Assembly (NCBI RefSeq): GCF_047425875.1
Contig: NZ_CP179727.1
Coordinates: 1,798,001-1,862,000 of the forward strand
Length of the DNA: 64,000 nucleotides
Source of the DNA: Macrococcoides animalis
GTDB taxonomy: Bacteria > Bacillota > Bacilli > Staphylococcales > Staphylococcaceae
Direction of reading: 5' to 3'
Position 1 is the stretch's first letter. Each line of letters opens with the position of its first letter. Positions 43,847-52,231 of this stretch are shown one piece after another. A program made the position numbers and the translations under genes. The notes under the pieces are model-generated. The model saw nothing but the letters and a program-made list of their open reading frames with translations, made no database searches and was not told where the DNA came from.

Positions 43847-43949
43847 AGTATTACCTCCAAATATTATTTTGTATTCTCTTCTATAATAAAGTAATAATAA
43901 TTTTTACTAATCATCTTAATCAAAGATAAACAGTAATTTTACAATAAAT

Positions 43950-44273
43950 TTAGAATTGAAATGTAAACGCAAACAAAAAGAGCAGTGGGCCAATAACATA
44001 AGACAGAATCAGGTAAACTATCGCAGCCAATCTTCTTTCTTTAAATAGCTGAACAACTTCAACATTAAAAGTTGAAAATGTCGTAAAAGCACCTAAGAAT
44101 CCAGTTCCTAATAATAACATCATCGTTTGATCAAATCGTGCTACAAATCCTAAAAGCAATGCGCCGAGTAAATTAATCATCAAGGTACCAAATGGAAATG
44201 CACCATTTAATTTCTGACTCACAAAGTATCTTAGCATAGCACCAAGTGGAGCACCGAGAGCAACATATAGCAT
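43950..44273 (-). CDS. crcB: Fluoride channel FluC/CrcB, subunit 1
   Basis: The 107-residue protein has the FluC pattern of four membrane helices with GAPLGAMLRYF at the start and the pore stretch LGTGFLGAFTTFSTFNVE, containing the Phe and Thr residues lining the fluoride path. It overlaps the second crcB by one base (TAATG). In many Firmicutes two different FluC proteins assemble as a dimer with dual topology, which fits this pair. Confidence 0.94.
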   Translation of the reverse strand: MLYVALGAPLGAMLRYFVSQKLNGAFPFGTLMINLLGALLLGFVARFDQTMMLLLGTGFLGAFTTFSTFNVEVVQLFKERRLAAIVYLILSYVIGPLLFLFAFTFQF

Positions 44274-44620
44274 TATGCGTCACCCCATTTCATACCAAGT
44301 ACAACACATATTAAACCACCAATAATCGTAATTGATAAATATAAAGCTAGCGCGGAATAACAATGTGCTAAATATAAATCTACAGCATCTTTACTTAATG
44401 CAGAGAAAGTCGTAAAACTCCCTAAAAACCCAGTCGTTATACCGGTCTTGAGTAAAGTGTTCATATTCAGTCTTTTAAAGTAATTTGTGCAAAATCCTAA
44501 AAGTAATGCACCCAATAAATTCACGATAACCGTATAGGTCGGAGCATCAATCATTAAACTCACACCATATCTGCTTAAAGCACCCATCATACTAAACAAT
44601 GCAATATATAAATAAACCAT
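44273..44620 (-). CDS. crcB: Fluoride channel FluC/CrcB, subunit 2
   Basis: This 115-residue homologue of the neighbouring FluC has MGALSRYGVSLMI at the start and the pore motif TTGFLGSFTTFSALSKDAV. ATG 44620 is selected because GGAGGT lies 4 bases upstream; the ATG at 44632 overlaps that site. The two genes are translationally coupled and export fluoride together. I see no fluoride riboswitch in front of the pair. Confidence 0.94.
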   Translation of the reverse strand: MVYLYIALFSMMGALSRYGVSLMIDAPTYTVIVNLLGALLLGFCTNYFKRLNMNTLLKTGITTGFLGSFTTFSALSKDAVDLYLAHCYSALALYLSITIIGGLICVVLGMKWGDA

Positions 44621-44636
44621 AAATACCTCCATAATA

Positions 44637-44668
44637 AAAAGGACTGACGAATCAATCCTTAAATAATA
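44637..44668 (-). terminator. Terminator after the 44659 membrane gene
   Basis: Minus-strand hairpin AAGGATTGA / TCAGTCCTT with loop TTCG followed by TTTTTA; it begins at the stop codon of the gene. Confidence 0.65.
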
Positions 44669-44958
44669 CCAAACCTAAATAATATACTAATCAATTGTAC
44701 TAAAATTACGACCAAAATCACATATGGCCAGATCTTTGCGACTTTAAATAAGCTACTTGAAATTTCTTTTGGCTGTTTTAAAGCTTTATCAATTAAAATA
44801 ATACTAATTATAAGTAATATACAGCTCACCAAACCAGTGAACAATATAATAGAAGTAATTGATCCAAATAAAACTGCAAGAACGGGATTATAGCCATTAC
44901 AAAAGATGCTTAATACTACAAAAAATATAGAGAAGTACACGTATTTGTTCGCTTTCAT
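44659..44958 (-). CDS. Small membrane protein of unknown function
   Basis: The 99-residue protein has three hydrophobic segments (YVYFSIFFVVLSIFCNGY, VLFGSITSIILFTGLVSCILLIISIILI, WPYVILVVILVQLISILFRF). I do not recognise the family. ATG 44958 is preferred because GGAGGA lies 5 bases upstream; an earlier ATG at 44982 lacks this. It precedes the FluC pair on the same strand but is separated by a terminator. Confidence 0.6.
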   Translation of the reverse strand: MKANKYVYFSIFFVVLSIFCNGYNPVLAVLFGSITSIILFTGLVSCILLIISIILIDKALKQPKEISSSLFKVAKIWPYVILVVILVQLISILFRFGII

Positions 44959-45140
44959 GATGTTCCTCCAATCATTAATCATTTTATTTTACCATATCAT
45001 CTGGATTCAATAGAATAAAAATATTAAAAACTTGATAATTATGCTAAAAATCATACAAGTTATGTTCAATCAGTAGCAATCACTGACATTATATGATTAT
45101 AATAAGTAGAAGTGTTTACATTATATTTGGAGGAATAAAT

Positions 45141-45851
45141 ATGAAAAATTTAAATGTACAAGTTTTTGCAGATGGCGCAGATATCGAACAAATGAAGACA
45201 GCTTATGCAAACAAGACAGTTGACGGTTTTACGACAAACCCATCCCTAATGGCGAAAGCTGGTGTTGAAGATTATAAAGCATTCGCAGAAGCAGCAGTTA
45301 AAGCCATTCCAGATGCCTCTATCTCATTTGAAGTGTTCGGTGATGATATGGAAACGATGGAAAAAGAAGCAGCAATTATTCAATCATTCGGTGAGAACGT
45401 ATTCGTAAAGATTCCAGTTGTAAATACAAAAGGCGAATCAATGATTCCGTTAATCAAGAAATTATCTGAGCAAGATATTAAATTAAACGTAACAGCAGTT
45501 TACACAATTGAACAAGTAACAGATATCGTAAAAGCAATTAAACCAGGCGTTGAATCATACGTATCAGTATTTGCAGGACGTATTGCAGATACAGGCGTTG
45601 ACCCAATGCCATTAATGCGTGCAGCTGTGAAAGTATGTCATGAAAAAGAAGGCGTTAAATTATTATGGGCATCTTGCCGTGAATTATATAACGTTATTCA
45701 AGCAGACGAAATCGGTTGTGATATTATCACTTGCCCTGGCGACGTTGTTAAGAAAATTCCTAATATTGGACGTAACATTGATGAGTTATCAGTAGATACA
45801 GTACAAGGATTCGCTAAAGATATTCAGTCAAGTGGGTTAGGAATTTTATAA
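45141..45851 (+). CDS. Transaldolase-like aldolase (fructose-6-phosphate aldolase family)
   Basis: This 236-residue protein matches the small transaldolase/FSA family: VDGFTTNPSLMAKAG, the Schiff-base lysine in FVKIPVV, LNVTAVYTIEQV and VSVFAGRIADTG. Members act as transaldolase or fructose-6-phosphate aldolase; which activity applies cannot be told from the sequence. ATG 45141 has TTTGGAGG 8 bases upstream; a longer in-frame extension from 45093 is not needed. Staphylococci keep the gene beside crcB. Confidence 0.88.
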   Translation: MKNLNVQVFADGADIEQMKTAYANKTVDGFTTNPSLMAKAGVEDYKAFAEAAVKAIPDASISFEVFGDDMETMEKEAAIIQSFGENVFVKIPVVNTKGESMIPLIKKLSEQDIKLNVTAVYTIEQVTDIVKAIKPGVESYVSVFAGRIADTGVDPMPLMRAAVKVCHEKEGVKLLWASCRELYNVIQADEIGCDIITCPGDVVKKIPNIGRNIDELSVDTVQGFAKDIQSSGLGIL

Positions 45852-45867
45852 TTAAATACTTATTATT

Positions 45868-45906
45868 TAGACTATTACATCATTAGCGATGTAATAGTCT
45901 TTTTGT
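45868..45906 (+). terminator. Terminator after the transaldolase-like gene
   Basis: Hairpin AGACTATTACATC / GATGTAATAGTCT with loop ATTAGC, followed by TTTTTG. Confidence 0.88.
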
Positions 45907-46018
45907 TTTAATTAAGAAACAATATTTTGCGAAAATGAGAAATCAGTATTTAAATAATATTAAAAATTATCAGACTATTATGGTATTATAATACATGTGT
46001 AAAGAAAGGGGTTACAAA

Positions 46019-46726
46019 ATGGAATTTGTAAATATTAACGAAAACTGTTTGAGTATTGTCTTTGATGAACGAATTAATCCAGAGATCAACGCGCAAGTCA
46101 TACAAATGAAATCTACAATTCAAAATAGTGATATTGTAGGGATTAATGAACTTGTTATTTCATATAATACTTTGGTCATTTACTTTGATGATACGAAAAC
46201 GAATCATACGGCACTAACTGAAGCGGTTCAAAAGCTTGAGTTAATATCAGACGATAAATATCCGGCGACTACATATATTATTCCGGTTTGTTACGATGCA
46301 CCTTTTAATCTGGATTTAGAGGAAATGGCAACACGACACAATAAATCGACGGATGAAATTATTCAAATACATACGAGCAAGCCTTATTTAATATATATGT
46401 TAGGATTTATGCCAGGCTTTCCTTTCTTAGGTGGATTAGATGAGTCGATTGCTACACCACGTAAATCTTCTCCACGTAAAGAAATCCCAGCAGGTTCGGT
46501 AGGTATTGCTAATGCACAAACAGGCATATATCCTTTAGCGTCACCTGGCGGTTGGAATATCATCGGAAGAACACCGTTGAGATTGTTCGACCCTAATCGT
46601 AATCCAGAAGTGTATTACGAAGCTGGAGATTATATAAAGTTTAAACGTATTTCAAAAGATGAATATGACACGATTGAACAATCTGTAAATAACGGCACTT
46701 ATGTGATAGAAACGGAGGTACATTAA
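46019..46726 (+). CDS. pxpB: 5-oxoprolinase subunit PxpB (KipI-like)
   Basis: The 235-residue protein has the PxpB/KipI core LGFMPGFPFLGGLDE followed by TPRKSSPRKEIPAGSVGIANAQTGIYPLASPGGW (key blocks GFMPGFPF, IPAGSVGI and GGWNIIGRTP). With PxpC and PxpA it forms an ATP-dependent 5-oxoprolinase that clears pyroglutamate. ATG 46019 follows AAAGGGG. It is the first gene of a run of coupled genes (pxpB-pxpC-accB overlap by one base each). Confidence 0.92.
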   Translation: MEFVNINENCLSIVFDERINPEINAQVIQMKSTIQNSDIVGINELVISYNTLVIYFDDTKTNHTALTEAVQKLELISDDKYPATTYIIPVCYDAPFNLDLEEMATRHNKSTDEIIQIHTSKPYLIYMLGFMPGFPFLGGLDESIATPRKSSPRKEIPAGSVGIANAQTGIYPLASPGGWNIIGRTPLRLFDPNRNPEVYYEAGDYIKFKRISKDEYDTIEQSVNNGTYVIETEVH

Positions 46727-47697
46727 TGGGACTTCAAGTCATTCATCCAGGTCTATATTCAACGATACAAGATTTAGGGCGTACAGGATTTCAAAATGTT
46801 GGGCTATCACCTGCAGGAGCTATGGACTATCGTGCTTTACTGTTAGGTAATCTTTTACTCGGTAATACGGAACATATGAGTATTGAAATGACAATGCAAG
46901 GTGGTATCTTCAAATTTACTGAATCGAATGCTTTTGTGATTACAGGCGGCAATATGTTAGCAGAATTAAATGATGAGCCAGTTTTGAATCGTTGTGTATA
47001 TAATGCAAATGCTGGCGATATCTTAACCTTTAAAACAGCAAAGAATGGTTATCGTACATATCTTTCAGTAAAAGGTGGATTTAATATTCCGAAAATACAA
47101 GGTAGTTATGCAACGCATATGAAGATTAAACTGGGTGGATTAGAAGGTCGTACTTTGATTAAAGATGATGTACTTCAGTTTAATCAACCAGGTAAATTAG
47201 AAACACGTCGTGTGAATACACACTTTATCGATAAAGTGAGTACTATTAGATTTATTCCAGGACGTCAATATGACCGTTTTAAAAATTTAGCATCTTCTTT
47301 ATCAAGTACATATGAAATTTCAAATACATCTGACCGTATGGGAATTCGGTTAACAGGCGATACTCTTGAAGTGAAAACGAATTACGATATTATATCCGAA
47401 CCTGTTCAGTTGGGTTCAATTCAAGTTTCATCGGATGGACAACCGATTATATTAATGAATGATCGTCAGACAGTTGGAGGTTATGCAAAACTAGGTACAG
47501 TTTACTTTAGTGATATACCAACGCTCGTTCAAAAAGGTCCGGGTAGTGAAATCAGACTTGTTGAAGGTACTTTAGAAGAAGCTGTTAAAGAAAAGCAAAA
47601 AATGATGACACTCATTAATGAAGTCAGTATGCACGCATTTGATATTAGACATACAAGTAAAAAAATTCAAAATTTATTAGAGAAGGCGGAATCATAA
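46726..47697 (+). CDS. pxpC: 5-oxoprolinase subunit PxpC (KipA-like, biotin-dependent carboxyltransferase family)
   Basis: The 323-residue protein begins with IHPGLYSTIQDLGRTGFQNVGL and contains SPAGAMDYRALLLGNLLLGN and SNTSDRMGIRLTG, the hallmarks of the KipA family, related to the carboxyltransferase domain of urea amidolyase. It is coupled to pxpB and to accB by TAATG overlaps. The family member name suggests a biotin-linked reaction, yet characterised PxpABC enzymes do not need biotin. The adjacent biotin carrier and carboxylase make the question relevant here. Confidence 0.92.
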   Translation: MGLQVIHPGLYSTIQDLGRTGFQNVGLSPAGAMDYRALLLGNLLLGNTEHMSIEMTMQGGIFKFTESNAFVITGGNMLAELNDEPVLNRCVYNANAGDILTFKTAKNGYRTYLSVKGGFNIPKIQGSYATHMKIKLGGLEGRTLIKDDVLQFNQPGKLETRRVNTHFIDKVSTIRFIPGRQYDRFKNLASSLSSTYEISNTSDRMGIRLTGDTLEVKTNYDIISEPVQLGSIQVSSDGQPIILMNDRQTVGGYAKLGTVYFSDIPTLVQKGPGSEIRLVEGTLEEAVKEKQKMMTLINEVSMHAFDIRHTSKKIQNLLEKAES

Positions 47698-48128
47698 TGA
47701 ATTCAGATAAATTACAACAACTCATTGATATGATGAATAGCAATGAATTAAATGTCATTTCGATTAAAGAAGGTGATAATGAATATTATATTGAAAAAGC
47801 CATAAAAGAGGTTCATACGGTTCCTACACAAATTGATCAAATATCAGGACAAAATGTAACCCATCAAGAAACTGTTAATAATAATCATCATGTACAAAAG
47901 TCACAACTTGTAGGAACATTCTATAATATGCAGGATGAAACTTCGAAAGAACCATTCATCCGTGTCGGAGATAAAGTAGAGAAAGGTGATCGTATCGGAA
48001 TTATTGAAGCGATGAAAGTGATGAATGATATATTTGCTGATGTTGATGGAGTAATTGAAGCGATTCATATTGAGAACGGTACAGCAGTGGGCTATGATGA
48101 GCCATTAGTAACAATTAAAGAGAAATAA
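47697..48128 (+). CDS. accB: Biotin carboxyl carrier protein
   Basis: The 143-residue protein has a biotinyl domain with the carrier lysine at residue 107 in EAMKVMNDI; the usual EAMKM motif has valine as its last residue. A flexible Gln/Asn/His-rich linker (about residues 50-75) precedes it, and the N-terminal helix is of AccB type. It is co-translated with pxpC before it and lies 12 bases before accC. It is probably a second, pathway-specific carrier, since the fatty-acid accB is normally elsewhere; that copy is not in this window. Confidence 0.92.
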   Translation: MNSDKLQQLIDMMNSNELNVISIKEGDNEYYIEKAIKEVHTVPTQIDQISGQNVTHQETVNNNHHVQKSQLVGTFYNMQDETSKEPFIRVGDKVEKGDRIGIIEAMKVMNDIFADVDGVIEAIHIENGTAVGYDEPLVTIKEK

Positions 48129-48140
48129 GGAGGTGTAATC

Positions 48141-49505
48141 TTGAATCAGAAACCTTTCAAAAAAGTTTTAATTGCAAATCGAGGAGAAATTGCAATTCGT
48201 ATTATTAGAACATGCAAAAAAATGGGCATTAAAACAGTAGCAGTATATTCTACGACTGACGTCGATAGCCTGCATGTTGCGCTTGCAGATGAAGCATATT
48301 GTATTGGACCATCTAGTTCTACTGAAAGTTATTTAAACATGAATAATATTATTGCAGCAGCAGAAGTTACCGGTGCTGACGGTATTCATCCAGGTTATGG
48401 ATTCCTTGCTGAAAACGCCAACTTTGCAAGACTATGTGCAGAACATGATATTGTATTTATTGGTCCAACACCAGAAACAATAGAGAAAATGGGTGACAAA
48501 GTAGAGGCACGTAAAACAATGGTTACTGCAGGTGTTCCTGTTATCCCAGGTTCTAAAGATGTGATTCCTACGCTTGAAGAAGCGAAAGTAAAAGCACAAG
48601 AAATTGGTGTGCCAATGGTGATAAAAGCTGTTGCAGGAGGTGGCGGAAAAGGGATGCGTATCGTAAGTCGTATGGAAGACTTCGAAAACCTCTTTAATGC
48701 AGCAAAGTCAGAAGCAAAGAATGCTTTTGGTGATGATCGTGTATACATAGAAAAATTCATTAAAACTGCACGTCATATTGAAGTACAAGTTATAGGTGAT
48801 GGTAAAGGTGATGCGGTTCATTTATATGACCGTGACTGTTCAATTCAGCGTAATAACCAAAAACTTGTAGAAGAAGCTCCGGCAGCAATCGTTCCAGATG
48901 AAGTTAGACAACGTATGACTCAAGATGCAGTTAATGCAGCTAAGAATATTAACTATCGTGGTGCTGGTACATTAGAATTCTTATATGTGGAATCTACACA
49001 AGAATATTATTTCTTAGAAATGAATACACGTGTGCAAGTTGAACATACTGTAACTGAAATGGTAACCGGTGTTGATATTATCGAAGCACAGTTGAACATA
49101 GCTTTATTTGATATGTTTGATTTAGTTCAAGAAGACATTCAAATTAATGGTTTCAGTATCGAATGTCGAATTAACGCGGAAGATCCTGATCATGGCTTTA
49201 GACCAAGTCCAGGAAAAGTTGAATACTTGAATTTACCAAGTGGTCCAGGTGTACGAATCGATACATTTTTATATCAAAAGTGCATGGTTTCACCTTATTA
49301 TGATTCAATGATTGCTAAATTTATTACATATGATAAAACGCGCGATCGTGCATATCAAAGAATGCTCGCAATTTTAGAAGAAACGGTGATTACAGGATTC
49401 CCTACGAATTTAGATTATCAATCTCGTATTATTCAGCATCCGAGATATCAATCGAATGAAATAGATATAAAATTCTTAGAAAAAAATCATTTCTTGGAGG
49501 GATAA
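48141..49505 (+). CDS. accC: Biotin carboxylase
   Basis: The 454-residue ATP-grasp enzyme has KVLIANRGEIAIRIIR at the start, the glycine-rich AVAGGGGKGMR loop, EKFIKTARHIEVQ and the EMNTRVQVEHTVTEM catalytic block. It carboxylates biotin on the carrier protein using bicarbonate and ATP. Translation begins at TTG 48141 after AAGGAGG. It lies in the pxp operon 2 bases before pxpA, so it likely serves this pathway. Confidence 0.95.
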   Translation: MNQKPFKKVLIANRGEIAIRIIRTCKKMGIKTVAVYSTTDVDSLHVALADEAYCIGPSSSTESYLNMNNIIAAAEVTGADGIHPGYGFLAENANFARLCAEHDIVFIGPTPETIEKMGDKVEARKTMVTAGVPVIPGSKDVIPTLEEAKVKAQEIGVPMVIKAVAGGGGKGMRIVSRMEDFENLFNAAKSEAKNAFGDDRVYIEKFIKTARHIEVQVIGDGKGDAVHLYDRDCSIQRNNQKLVEEAPAAIVPDEVRQRMTQDAVNAAKNINYRGAGTLEFLYVESTQEYYFLEMNTRVQVEHTVTEMVTGVDIIEAQLNIALFDMFDLVQEDIQINGFSIECRINAEDPDHGFRPSPGKVEYLNLPSGPGVRIDTFLYQKCMVSPYYDSMIAKFITYDKTRDRAYQRMLAILEETVITGFPTNLDYQSRIIQHPRYQSNEIDIKFLEKNHFLEG

Positions 49506-49507
49506 CT

Positions 49508-50260
49508 TTGCAAATTGATTTAAATGCAGACTTAGGTGAAAGTTATGGAAATTATACGATTGGTAACGACGCGGCAATCATTCCGTTAATTACTTCAGCG
49601 AATATTGCATGTGGGATGCATGCAGGAGATTTTAATGTATTAAATAAAACAATTGAAATGTGCAGAAAATACAATACCAGTATTGGTGCACACCCTGGCT
49701 ATAATGATTTAATGGGCTTTGGTCGAAAAAAAATTGATATGACATATGACGAAGTAGAGAATTTAGTGACATATCAACTTGGAGCAATACAAGCATTCTG
49801 TATGAAACATAACGTGACATTAAACCACGTGAAACCGCATGGTGCACTTTATAACGCAACATTTAATGATGAAAAGTTGGCACAGGCTATAGTGAATGCG
49901 ATTAAAACATTTAATCCAGAACTTAAAGTGATGGGAATTGCAGGAGGCAATTTAGTGCGTATTGCCGATGAAAATGGGTTAACCGTTATCAATGAAGTGT
50001 TCGCAGATCGTAATTATACGGACGAAGGTACACTCGTTTCTCGAAAAGAAAGTAATGCGATGATTCACGATGCAAGAGAAGCGGTTACACATGTGCTACG
50101 TATGATTGAAGAAAAGCAGGTTAAGACAATAACAGGAAATTTTATACCAATTCAAGCGGATTCTATTTGTGTTCATGGGGATGGACCAGAGGCGTTAGCT
50201 TTTGTTGAGCAAATTCGAGAAACGCTACTACAAAAAGAAATTGAAATAAAAGCAAAATAA
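49508..50260 (+). CDS. pxpA: 5-oxoprolinase subunit PxpA (LamB/YcsF family)
   Basis: The 250-residue protein has the LamB/YcsF signature LNADLGESYG, IACGMHAGDF, GAHPGYNDLMGFGRK, HVKPHGALYN and EVFADRNYTDEGTLVSR. PxpA is the catalytic part of the 5-oxoprolinase that opens pyroglutamate to glutamate. The start is TTG 49508 with GGAGG upstream. It is followed by the YcsG-type transporter after a 29-base gap, so the transporter may supply its substrate. Confidence 0.95.
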   Translation: MQIDLNADLGESYGNYTIGNDAAIIPLITSANIACGMHAGDFNVLNKTIEMCRKYNTSIGAHPGYNDLMGFGRKKIDMTYDEVENLVTYQLGAIQAFCMKHNVTLNHVKPHGALYNATFNDEKLAQAIVNAIKTFNPELKVMGIAGGNLVRIADENGLTVINEVFADRNYTDEGTLVSRKESNAMIHDAREAVTHVLRMIEEKQVKTITGNFIPIQADSICVHGDGPEALAFVEQIRETLLQKEIEIKAK

Positions 50261-50289
50261 TATAAATCATAAGAGAAAAGGGGCTTATT

Positions 50290-51504
50290 ATGAATAATGA
50301 AAAAATAAAAATGACACCAGCACAACGAAGGTTATTATTTGGTGCAATTTTCTTAATGGCGACTTCAGCTATAGGACCAGCATTTTTAACACAAACGACT
50401 TTGTTTACTGAACAATTTATGGCGAGTTTTGCGTTTGCAATTCTTTTAAGTATTATCATTGATATTGGAGCACAATTAAATATTTGGCGTGTCTTAACAG
50501 TGACAGGGAAACGTGGACAAGATATTTCGAATGAAGTTTTTAAAGGCTTAGGTAGTCTTATTGCAATCTTAATCGTACTTGGGGGATTAGCGTTTAATAT
50601 CGGTAACGTTGCAGGCGCAGGTCTTGGATTTAACGCATTATTAGGCTTTGACGTAAAAATTGGAGCAGTAATTACTGGTATACTTGCTATCATTATTTTC
50701 AGTAGTAAAAGCGCCAATAAAATGATGGACATTGTCACACAAATCTTAGGTGTTGTGATGCTTTTAACAGTAGCATTCGTTATGATTAAAGTGCAACCAC
50801 CTTATGGCGAGGCAGTTACGAAAATGGTCATGCCTAATAATCCATTAGGGTTAGTAATGCCATTAGTAACAATTGTTGGTGGTACTGTAGGTGGGTATAT
50901 TACATTTGCTGGTGCACACCGATTAATAGATGATGGTATGGTAGGGAAAGGTAATTTACCATTTGTCTCTCGTGCTGCAAATTTAGGAATATTAACGACA
51001 GGTATTATGCGCTTTTGTTTATTTTTAGCGATTTTAGGTGTAGTTTCAACAGGGTTTAAACTTGATCCAACCAATCCTGCAGCTTCTGCTTTTGAACATG
51101 CTTTAGGACCAATTGGACCAAGATTATTTGGACTTGTATTATTAGCAGCAGCCTTAACATCAGTAATTGGTGCAGCTTATACATCTGCTTCTTTCTTAAA
51201 AGGATTCCACCCATTCTTTACAAAACATAATAATATTGTCGTTATATGCTTTATAGTGTTCTCGACATTAGTATTCTTACTTGTCGGGAAGCCAGTGAAG
51301 TTACTTGTACTAGCAGGTGCATTCAATGGATTAATACTTCCTATTACGCTTACGGCAATCCTTCTAGCCTCGAAAAATAAACGTATTGTGGGGGACTATA
51401 AACATCCAACTTGGTTATTAGTACTTGGGATTATTGCTGTGCTTGCAACCATTGGTGCAGGATTCATGTCAATTCAATCGTTAATCGATCTATGGAATCA
51501 ATAA
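50290..51504 (+). CDS. ycsG: NRAMP-related transporter YcsG, paralogue 1
   Basis: The 404-residue protein has eleven to twelve membrane segments and NRAMP fold landmarks (GPAFLTQTTLFTE in TM1, GGTVGGYITFAGAHR in TM6). The canonical DPGN of TM1 and the MPH-type motif of TM6 that bind divalent metals are absent, so metal transport should not be assumed. The gene follows pxpA closely, suggesting transport related to 5-oxoproline metabolism. A hairpin terminator follows. The paralogue at 52226 is closely similar. Confidence 0.85.
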   Translation: MNNEKIKMTPAQRRLLFGAIFLMATSAIGPAFLTQTTLFTEQFMASFAFAILLSIIIDIGAQLNIWRVLTVTGKRGQDISNEVFKGLGSLIAILIVLGGLAFNIGNVAGAGLGFNALLGFDVKIGAVITGILAIIIFSSKSANKMMDIVTQILGVVMLLTVAFVMIKVQPPYGEAVTKMVMPNNPLGLVMPLVTIVGGTVGGYITFAGAHRLIDDGMVGKGNLPFVSRAANLGILTTGIMRFCLFLAILGVVSTGFKLDPTNPAASAFEHALGPIGPRLFGLVLLAAALTSVIGAAYTSASFLKGFHPFFTKHNNIVVICFIVFSTLVFLLVGKPVKLLVLAGAFNGLILPITLTAILLASKNKRIVGDYKHPTWLLVLGIIAVLATIGAGFMSIQSLIDLWNQ

Positions 51505-51510
51505 AATTTT

Positions 51511-51545
51511 TAACCCACTAAATATCATTCTAGTAGGTTTTTGTT
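51511..51545 (+). terminator. Terminator after ycsG paralogue 1
   Basis: Stem AACCCACTA / TAGTAGGTT (one mismatch) with loop AATATCATTC, followed by TTTTTG. Confidence 0.7.
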
Positions 51546-51638
51546 ACTTTTTATGAAACACAAGTTTAAATCACCATTCTCAAGCGCTTTCAAAAATGAT
51601 ACACTAAGTATGACTAAAAATTAAGGGTGGTTAAGCAA

Positions 51639-52001
51639 TTGGCATTCAGATATATGAAGCTATCGGACGAGCATTATAGACACGTATTAGTACGATTCGC
51701 AGATTTCTTTGAGGATTTCAGATGTTTTGTTGAAATGAGTAAAGATCTAACTGAAGAACTTGAGTTGACGCTTGATAGAGACGATTCATATACGAGGTAT
51801 TTAGTAAGATTATTTGTAATTACTGAAGAGATGACAGGACAACAGATTGAAGATCCTAGAAGTGATGAGACTGTTAATATGATAACTGAAGTGGTAAATG
51901 ATAAGAACTTTAGTCGTTATAATTCAGCTGAATGTGGTGTACCTGGTAGAATGTTTGAGGCATATGAAACATTTGTTGGAGAAGGTTTAGAAATTAGTTA
52001 A
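51639..52001 (+). CDS. Small acidic protein of unknown function between the two transporters
   Basis: The 120-residue acidic protein (MAFRYMKLSDEHYRHVLVRF at the start) is not recognised. It has no membrane segment, signal or known motif; helices alternate with charged segments, and it ends NSAECGVPGRMFEAYETFVGEG. A TTG start at 51639 with AAGGGTGG 8 bases upstream is more likely than GTG 51627, which lies in the ribosome site. It is a separate unit between ycsG paralogues, ending in its own terminator. Confidence 0.55.
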   Translation: MAFRYMKLSDEHYRHVLVRFADFFEDFRCFVEMSKDLTEELELTLDRDDSYTRYLVRLFVITEEMTGQQIEDPRSDETVNMITEVVNDKNFSRYNSAECGVPGRMFEAYETFVGEGLEIS

Positions 52002-52029
52002 AAGGTGAGCGAAAGCTCATCTTTTTTTG
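52000..52029 (+). terminator. Terminator after the 51639 gene
   Basis: Stem AAAGGTGAGC / GCTCATCTTT with loop GAAA and one G-T pair, followed by T-run. Confidence 0.8.
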
Positions 52030-52160
52030 TGCATATTTTTATTAGCTTAGTGAGAGTATTTTACAAATAGTAAATTCAAGAAATATAATTTCTTGAATTT
52101 TGAAATTTAAAACAATTCTTTCCTTATAAATAATATAAAAAATAATTTTTGCTGATAGGG

Positions 52161-52189
52161 TTGTATTCTGATATATATGTCTGTATAAT
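52161..52189 (+). promoter_or_regulatory. Predicted sigma-A promoter of ycsG paralogue 2
   Basis: TTGTAT (52161-52166), 17-base spacer, TATAAT (52184-52189), 42 bases before the start codon. Confidence 0.65.
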
Positions 52190-52231
52190 CTCAAATCTAG
52201 GAATTTTATTTCAGATTATAAGGAGATGAAC

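Noticed and set aside
44621..44660. Fluoride riboswitch in front of the crcB pair
   Set aside because: The short region holds only a terminator and ribosome site; no fluoride aptamer consensus is visible.
50163..50738. Antisense open frame of 191 codons over ycsG paralogue 1
   Set aside because: Hydrophobic product is a shadow of the membrane gene on the other strand; no start signals.
51578..51594. cre site before the 51639 gene (CTCAAGCGCTTTCA)
   Set aside because: The conserved TG at the start of the consensus is missing, so support is too weak.
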